Origin: Saxidomus purpurata
Taxonomy: Eukaryota > Mollusca > Bivalvia > Venerida > Veneridae
Direction of reading: 5' to 3'
DNA length: 64,000 bases
NCBI GenBank assembly: GCA_022818135.1
Contig: JAFMSR010000009.1
Span: 24,886,065 to 24,950,064 of the forward strand
The notes under the pieces are model-generated. The model made no database searches. It was given only the letters and a program-made list of their open reading frames with translations, and was not told the DNA's origin. The translations under genes and the position numbers were made by a program. Of this stretch, positions 25,701-35,000 are shown piece after piece (the first letter of the stretch is position 1; the number at the start of each line of letters is the position of its first letter).

Positions 25701-28700
25701 TGTACTAAAAATTTGCTTTCATCAGTATAATTGTGAACGCAGCGTAAAAACTTTTTTTTCCTTCTTTTTTTTTTGGAGCGTAAAAAACTAATTTCCCGAT
25801 TGTCTGTTTAAAAAAAGAAGCATTGTGAAAAAACAAGGATAGTTTACCTGTAATAAGAAACGTACAAAGCAAATAAAATGATGGAAACGGTGGTGTAGAG
25901 GATAAGGTGTATGCTGCTAATTCCGAATGTTGCGGGTTCGAGCCCCACTGGAGTCATTACCGTACCTCCTCATATGACACCAGTACTGGTTTTCCAGGAA
26001 GCGGAATCGAGAGTGACTCGATAAGCTACAAGCTTTCTTCACAATCGAGCTTAAATAATTTAGTATTAAATAAATATAAATGGAAATTTTCAAATGCAGT
26101 ATAATTTCGCTTCATTGATTTTGCTACTATACCGGGAATCAGACTGTCAACAATACTGGTTACTAAAATCATGAGAATAAATATATTGGGAAAAGCGTTT
26201 GAATACCTGATGGAATAGGTAAATTACAATATTTGAATGTAGAATTCGAATACTGCAGTTTTCTTTTTGTCATTTTCCGCCAAATTATCTAAAGTATATC
26301 GCACGGAACCTACGATTTTTTCAAAGTTCTTCAAAGTTCTTTGCAAGATATTTTCATTTTGATAACCATATAAGTTGCACGTAGATAAGATTTCGGAGTC
26401 AAGAGCTTTTACTAAAGCTTGTTATAATATTTTAGACACTCTAAGAGTGACCTTAATCTCGACATGTATATGCCCCAAAATTCAAGTACAGCCATCCGCA
26501 CCACATACGTTATCTATTTACAAAGTCAATGTGTTGGTTGTCAGCTGTTACCCAGGTATCTAACTGAGGTCTCAAGCCCACCCGCCGACATTCATTTCCA
26601 CACAAATAACCAGCTGTTTGAAAATATCTGGCCGTTACAATCAGCTGTTACGAGTACACATCATACAAAATCAATCGGAACATCACACGGCCTTTTCCGT
26701 AGAAATAACGTTATTTCTACGGAAAAGGCCGTGTGATGTTCCGATTGCATACAAAATATGAATAATGAGCGACCAGACGCTCGCAGTTTATAATCTGTGC
26801 AACTAAACTGGTCTCGTTTTATCATTTGTATAGAGGTTCGTGCTTTGAACAGCGCAAAACATGAAGAGTGGGACACAAATTTACTCCGTTTGGCAAGATG
26901 AAGTATAACTGAAGCATAACATAGTTTTTTTTTCGTCTCTTGTATCTGATGGTGTCGGAAAAATATTTAAGTTCCAGGACCACACTGACAAGTAGCTCTT
27001 ATTCTATCAAGAAAGATGTCTTACCGGCGCAAATGACCTGTATTTGTACCAAAACCATTCATACTAACTTTTATTTTTAAATCGATGTACATATTGAAAA
27101 TATAGAGCGGTATTTTTTGAACGATATTGCAAAAAATAAAAAAGGCTTCCTGGACATTTCTTATTTTGTGAATAAGCGACTCAAAAGAAATGAATACGTT
27201 AACATTGTTTTAGAGAGGATTGAACATGGTTGTATCATTATCCTGTCAGTATATTAATTTTACAATTATATCAGTGCATTCAAAAAGATCCCGAACTTTA
27301 AGATTCAGTTTCAGAAATTCTAGTTACTTTTTAATGATTGAAATCTCTGAACAACCTTCCTCCAAATCAAAGGAACTTTCCAACTCTTGCCAATTTTAAC
27401 GCAGACTTTAACCTCAACCCTACTTTATGTTGGAAAACGCAAGCGGCAAATAATTCACACCAGACTCTGGACAATATCTTGACGCGTAGCTCTCTCATTG
27501 AACATATATTTTTAGAACATATTTGACAGTCTTGAATATGCATACGCAGTCATTGAAACCATATTTGATTAGTATTTCGTTGCTTGTCTTATTGTCTATC
27601 GTAACGCACTGAGCTAACTGGTAAAATCGAATTTATCTTTCTTGTTACACTTACAACTATATTGTATGGACACACAGACCTTACGGACAAAAATAATTCA
27701 CCAATCATCCAACACATGCATACTTTTGAACGCATTGCAAAAACATTTTATAAAGGAGGTCTTCTAAATTGCTGATGAAAGCAAACACCAAGAACATGAA
27801 ATACAATATTATAACCTTCTTCTTATGTTGCTATTTCAAAGCTCAAACGGCTCGGGTAATATTAGTCTAGGCGGGTTATATATCCCCATATATCACGTCA
27901 AAAAACCAAATATCATATAATATTGGGATTTTCAAAGGCGTTATTTGGAAGCGTAAAATTTCAAATATACATATATACTTTATATTGGAACTTTTTTATT
28001 TGACTATTCATACTACAGCATGTTATTTTCAGAGACTTTGAAGAACTATATTTTCCAAAGAAATCTGACAGCGAGCAGCTTTAAAGAGACACTCTCTAAA
28101 ACTATTGTCAAATTAAATAACTTTAAAAGCATGACTAATAGAATATTCTTAACCTCAAAGTTTAAGCTATACATTACAGTCACTATCGGTAAAATATGGA
28201 AGCCTTGGAGGGCCACTTTTGAGTTTCGACTTGCGGGTGTTTTTTTACTTTTGACTTATGACTTGTACGCCGTACTTTTGACTTATGACTAGAACTACTA
28301 TGCCTCTTTGGCGTTTTTATTAAAACAATATAAACACGTCAACACTCAATAAATACAGTTTCTATTTAAAAGATTTTAATAAAACAATTATATATATATA
28401 AGTTACATCATTTGTGTCAATAGTAACAAAATAAAACGTGTTTAACACGCTTTTGTTTTGACTTTTGACTTATTACTTAGATTTAGACCTATTACTTTTG
28501 ACTTTTGACTTTACTTGACTTGACTATACTATCACTTTTGACTTTTGACTTTTGACAACATCACTTTGAAAAAAGAAACCCTAACCCCTAACCCTAACCC
28601 TATACACGGTCCTCACTGAGGACCTCCAGCGGCAGGTTCAGGTAATACTAGGAACCTGCACTGAGGACCCAACAATATAACAATATACTTAACATATTAC

Positions 28701-28979
28701 AGCACTTTAATTTCCTTCGGTATACCTTGTGATATTAACATATAGATACATAAAAACATAAAAAGTAATTTTTAAAAATGTTACCATAGCAACAAAAAAA
28801 AAATTTTTTTGTACAGTTCCTTCATAGTTGGCTTGACGCCTGGGGCCAAGTCCCCAACCCCCGCTTATAGAAATTTCTCAATTGTATATTATCATTGTTA
28901 AAAAGAAGGTCTCATGGTAGATAAGAAATATGTTGCTTTAGTACATTATGCTAATGAGCTAGCTTCTTTAAATAAAGAG

Positions 28980-29018
<39 letters not shown>

Positions 29019-32000
29019 TTATTAAAAGAAAGAGGACACCCACAAGGCCTCCCGAGACGAGGTTGCGTCGCCGCTCACTGCGGAGGCTCCCAAGGTCGCC
29101 TCCTGACGCGCCGTCACGGCTCATTGATACTAAAATAAAGACAAAGACAAAAGTAACTTAGTTCATTTATTTACAGCAAACAAGTTTACAGTGCTACGCA
29201 CAAACATCATTTTAAAACCTTAATACAGGTTCGAATCCCAGTTTATATTGTCACAGCAGATCATTATGCTTTTTATGCAGTACCATTCCTCTTAAAGTGT
29301 CTGAAAGTAGCAGTCATAAGTCAAAAGTCAAAAGTTGAAAGTCATAACTTAAAAGTCAAAAACACCCGTAAGTCGAAACTCAAAAGTGGCCCTCCAAGGC
29401 TTCCATAGTAAAATCAGCGATTTAAAATATGAATATTCAATACTCTATGTAAAGTTTTGTTGCACAATTAATGGATGGACAACGATTAATTATAAAAAGC
29501 GTCTGTATTTATATTTTAAGTTAAAACGTGCGTTTTTCGATATATGTTGTTTTTTAAACTGTTTTCATTTATTATTTTACATTCATTTAACATATTATTT
29601 ATGTACGGAGAATATAATGTAATATAGATGTAGAGAGTTCCTCTTTTAAATATCCACAAAGCTCTACACATGTATTACAGAAACTGAGCTAGTGCTTCAT
29701 TTTCTTTTCAAACACGGTACAAGACCTTCACAATCCATTTTTAACGAGTCAAATTGTTTCGCAGAATTACAATATTGCATGTATGAACTAATTTTTCAAA
29801 CAGTCATTAAATACATGTGATACAAACTTCCCGATTTCATTGTTATAGTCTACGAATGATGCAGACGTTGGTAGAATACTATACCAAAAAATGAATAATG
29901 AACAATCATTTAAGGAATGTCTCTTTAAATGTGAATTTAGATATTGCATGATGTGCACGTGGACTGTAATCTCTTGTTGGGGTTTATATTGTAACCATAC
30001 AAAGTCTTGTATGTTAGTTATTGTATTTTTATCAACACCTGTTGTTTGGAATGGGATGTCCTTGAATTTTACATATCTTGTTCTGAAACTAAACTAATCT
30101 TAACACGTTACTTTCTCGTTTTGAAATAATTATGTTTTACATGACATGTGACATGAAATCTGTTATCTCTTTTAAAAGACGTTCCTCAAAGACTTTCCTT
30201 ACTTATCTTGTAAAACATTAGACGGAGCTGGGTTAAGGTATTCTGTTATTTAATTACATCCAACCACGTGTACAATCATGTAAGTACGAAGTGGTTTCCA
30301 TGGTAACTTACTGATTGTAGTTTTGAAACACAATTGGAAAATATTACATATCTCTTAAAACAACATTTGTTATTCAACCGTTTTATCATGTTTTACGTAA
30401 GATCTTTTTTTGCTAGAGCCAAAGGTATTAAACTTTAAATAGACGTGATCTTTAAATACCATTATACGTGCCTTTGCATTGAACTGTTTTACAGCAAAGT
30501 GAATGCGACAATTGAAAAGGAGCTTGAAACTTTCGAATCTACTGCCGAAAGAATGCTCATATTGTTTGATGATGAACACATGTATCACCCTCAGTTCGAA
30601 CGCTTTAACTTATCAGGTTTGGTTTTCAGTTCTCGTATGTTATTCGTATTTTCTGTAGAAACAGGGGACGGTGTTATTTACAACAACAAATATATATTTG
30701 TGCAGTTTATCCACCATGCCAGGAGCTGAATACATGTGACAAAATGTTCTAAACATTTTAGTTTAATTTAGTTAACTTTAGTTTATACACAATTTTTAAG
30801 CACGATAGTGAAGAAAGTTTGAAGATTATCGAGTCACTCTCGAGTCCGTTTCCTCGTAAAAATCAGCACTAGTGTCATATGAGGAGGACGACAGACACTT
30901 TAACCTCTACATAACCGCTCCCCTTCAAACTAGTACAATTGTAAGTGGCGGCTATATTCTGCTTTGTTCAAGGGTACAACTAAGTAATATCGTATACCTA
31001 TCATACTTATTCCTGATTGATCCATAGCGATATCAAGTGCCGGGTCCGCAAAAGTATGTGTAGACCTGAAAAACATCGTATAGACCTGCGCGGATTTCAG
31101 GACGCCATTTTTGTTATATTTTCGCACATTTTCATTTTTTTACGCGGTGCACGATATATTAATTTTATTCAAATCTTTCGGTCAATATAATAATAGTTTT
31201 GCGGACCTGTGAAAAAGATATTGACCTAGGACAACTACTGAAAAAATGATATTATCATCGGGCTTCTACGTCTTTGGTCAATATCATTTTCTCACAGGTC
31301 GATCAAAATATCATTTTTTGACAGGTCCGCAAAACTACATATTGACCGAAACATTAGAGTATACGAGCTAAATTATTGTTTATTCTAACATGACTCATGA
31401 TTATGTCTCTATATACAAAGACTAAAACAATTATGTTTTATCATGCCATAAACAACGCGGCAAACGATATGCCGTCAAAATGACGTTATATTGTGCCGCA
31501 TGCCGTTAAATAAATATCCGCGTAGAAAATAACGCTTTGCATTTATTCATTCTTTGTAATCTCTTGGCTATGTTAGAATCGAAATAACATTCTTTCAGCG
31601 TTGTTATCGTCGTATAAACAACTCTTTGTCGCCTTACGCCAAACTTAGCAATTACGCCAGAACTTACGCCAAACTTAGCAATTACGCCAGAACGTACACC
31701 AAAACATTTGCGCAAGTATGTTGATAAAACGGCCCCCAGATACGCAAATATAAATCACTCAGGCCTCCGGCTTTTGTGGTTAATTGCTGTTTATTACACG
31801 CTGAGCAAAACCGGAAGTGGTATTATTTAATAAATTAACTCACTCGAGCCGAGTGCCGATTAAAATATACACCTTTTCAAACAGCTACGCTCGGAGGCAA
31901 ATATCGTCTGCTCAGGATTCAAGTTGTCAGCATTTTGGGTCACAATTATGCAAAACGCCCCTAATTCAATAAATACACTTGCCCAAATTGGAAGTCAGGA

Positions 32001-35000
32001 GATCCCATTGTTAAAATATAGGTAAAACTTTGTAAAAGGAGTAGTCAGCCAGCGAGAAAAAGAAGAAGGCATTGTAACATGTCCGAATAATACTTTCAGT
32101 GTAAATGTTATTTTAGGTATGTACCATACTATACATTTACACTAATTTCAAGCAATGTAATGTTTTACAGCGTAAATGTATCGTCGCGTTTCTAGATTAT
32201 AATCCTCTGGTAACGATTAAAGACTCAATTTCGTGATGCACATCAATTGTTCCATGTCTGAATAACAGTTAAATAAATTCAACATATCAATTACTTAGCA
32301 TCGATACGCAATTCACAAAGCCAACGATTTCTATGACAATTCTGAACAATAAATAAACAAAATACAATTGTTTCATTCTATTTACGAATATAAACTTAAT
32401 TCGTTTCTTCAAGAGATTCCAAAAAAACAAAACACAAACTAAAGAGATCTTTTTTAATCAACTCAAAACATTAAAATTTACATAGAGGGCTAATTTTATC
32501 AAGACTTAATACTTCAGTGGATGTTCTGTGATTTGGTTTCTTTGATTCTTTAATGAATTACATGTATAATCAACATGGAAGTGATAGGAACGTTTGAAGT
32601 TCTTAACTAACTTTAAGTTAATGTTAATTAAGCCGCTTATTTACATGAAGTGTTTTTGTTTCGATTGATTTTAATATTGATGCGTTAATGACGAATACTC
32701 CCCTAGATTTAATCATATATTAAGAGTTTCCCAGCTGTAATTATAAGAATGAGTTTTTCGTTTCTTAGGATACTAGTATTTTACTAACTTAAAGTCGGCA
32801 TTTAAGGTTTTCGTAGTAAATACTTAATGACTGTGTTAACAGACTAGAAGAGTAAAACTCAAACTTTGAAGTAACTGAATAATACATAAAAATAATAATT
32901 GCTATATTTAAGATTTATAACTATAATCTATGACTTGTGAGCAAAAAATCACGAACTGTGTAAGAGGGGTTGTGGATATGATAAAGTAACACAATATTTG
33001 TAGTTACTGTTACAGATAGCTAGTTTATGCTAATTCATTTTATCTCGATTGTGAAGAAAGCTTGTAGCTTATCGAGTCACTCTCGAGTCCGCTTCCGCTG
33101 GAAAAAAAAACAGTACTGGTGTCATATGAGGAGGTACGGTCGTGATCCCAGTTACTGAAGTTAATGTCTGTTCTGTTCTGTTTTTATTGGTTTTGTTTAT
33201 TTTTTTCGGGTTTAATTTATTTAAACAAATGTACAACTTGTTGTATTTATGAAATTGTATTCGTCCTTGCCACGCCGGCCTCCATTGAACCATTACACGA
33301 TATGATTGTGCAGCAATAATTACAGTTCATGCTGTTGTTGCAAAATTAGAGAAAGAGCCGCTCTAAAGACTTGCGTTCGATTTTCATATTTAAATCATGT
33401 AACTTGAGGAGTATAACGAACATTTCATTTAAACTGTGTGTGTTTCTACTTTCATATGCAGTATAGATAATCCTTTTCTAATTTAAAAATGTTTTACGTG
33501 ATTCAAATTGACTAATGTACATGCAGTTATTTTATGTTCTAGTTCCAATCAAACAGTCAGACGTTGTTTTGTTGGGTTACCCGTTAATGATGCCAATGGA
33601 GGAACGGGTCAGACGCAATGACTTAATTCTGTATGAAAAGGTATAAACTTCATCTCAGGTTTTGCTAAAAGTTTAGTTCAACAATTCAGGTTCAGTTGTG
33701 TTCTGCTAAAGGTTTAGTTCAACATTAAAGTTTCAGTGCTGTATCTTAAAATTTCCAAACCATTTTATTTGTATTTATAGAAGTAGGTTTTCGAAGTCAT
33801 GATATGTGCTCTAAGCTTATTTTACCATATAACTTGTACCACTCGATCATTTTGGAATTCATTTAACGGAAGTATCTACCCAGTGGCTTCATAAAAACAA
33901 GAGATGATAACTTTTGTACACTGATATATAAAAATTAAACTGGCATATATTGGAAGGGTCAATAATTAGATAATGAAATAAAAGGGCAGATGGTTCGTTT
34001 AGTATATATAGGGATTTCTGCCAAGTGATATAAAGACAGACACAGTTGTGCTTGGCTGTCATACCGCTTTATGATAACGGGATATTTATCAGTAAGAATT
34101 CGCTATTATAATACTACTATATTATGCCGTTTTATAACATAAACTGAAAAGTACTTTACAAAGTTATGCTCTCTTCTCTTAACTCACCAACTGCGCACCC
34201 TTACAGATAACGGATGCCCAGGGGCCAGACACCGGAACCTGGTCTATGCATACAGTTGGCTGGCTTGAATTGGGTTATAAAGACAGGGCATATGAAAACT
34301 TCCGCATGATGTTCAGGAATATAAACGAACCATTCAAGGTAAGCAATAACTCGCGTGTCTGTCTGTACACGTGTCCGTCTCGACATCTTCAGCAAAATAT
34401 ACCCGAACATGACCAATGGACTAGTGTATTCTATCTGTTTAACATGGATAGCCTCCATTATTTCTACGTCTTCTGGGTGTAGTCACCACCATGCTTAATT
34501 TTATGAACTATTTCAGAGACATTTTTCAAACAGGGGGAAATAGTGGTAAAGGGAATATACAGTAAAATCAACGAATAACAAAAATACCAGCGTAGAAGCG
34601 GATGCATCTTTAAGATACTGGTTTCCTTATATAACTGGTATCTAAAAATATTTAAAACCACCAATATTTAAAGTAACTACTCGAAACAACTGAAATCAGT
34701 TTAGGAGAAAAAAGTCATGATTGAGTATTACACAATTTTAATGTAAGAAAGCACAAGAAAAACTCGTGCGTTACGTACGTATCTTCTACTAGTGTTTACA
34801 TACTCATCCTATCGGACATATTATACAGCGAACTCCCAGTCGGTATATAGCGAACTTTTAAATGTGTTGCTAATATCCGAAGTACGTTATATATGTGTAT
34901 CCATATAGCACTTTTATATTCAATTAAGAAGAGGAAGAGTCGGAACCAAAAAGTATGTCCCTTTTATCCGGAATTTCGCTATAGATATATGTCTTTACAG

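Larger units (their letters stand above)
28196..29407. mobile_element. 1.2-kb element with ~100-bp inverted ends
   Basis: The left end atggaagccttggagggcca, continuing through 'cgacttgcgggtgttttt', is inverted at 29300-29407. The ends are rich in 'acttttgactt' units. It is flanked by gtaaaat on both sides (28189-28195 and 29408-29414). Inside are a telomere-like (ccctaa)n run at 28576-28603, a probable retroposon 3' end with an (att)n tail (about 28840-29022) and a GC-rich block at 29025-29130. No transposase. It is inserted in a copy of a dispersed repeat; an unoccupied relative of the site is at 36150-36230. Confidence 0.8.

Noticed and set aside
29860..29880. An additional PGGHG exon before exon 9 (ttgttatag acceptor)
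   Set aside because: Exon 8 joins exon 9 in the right phase and the aligned length already exceeds the human segment; the candidate encodes nothing conserved.
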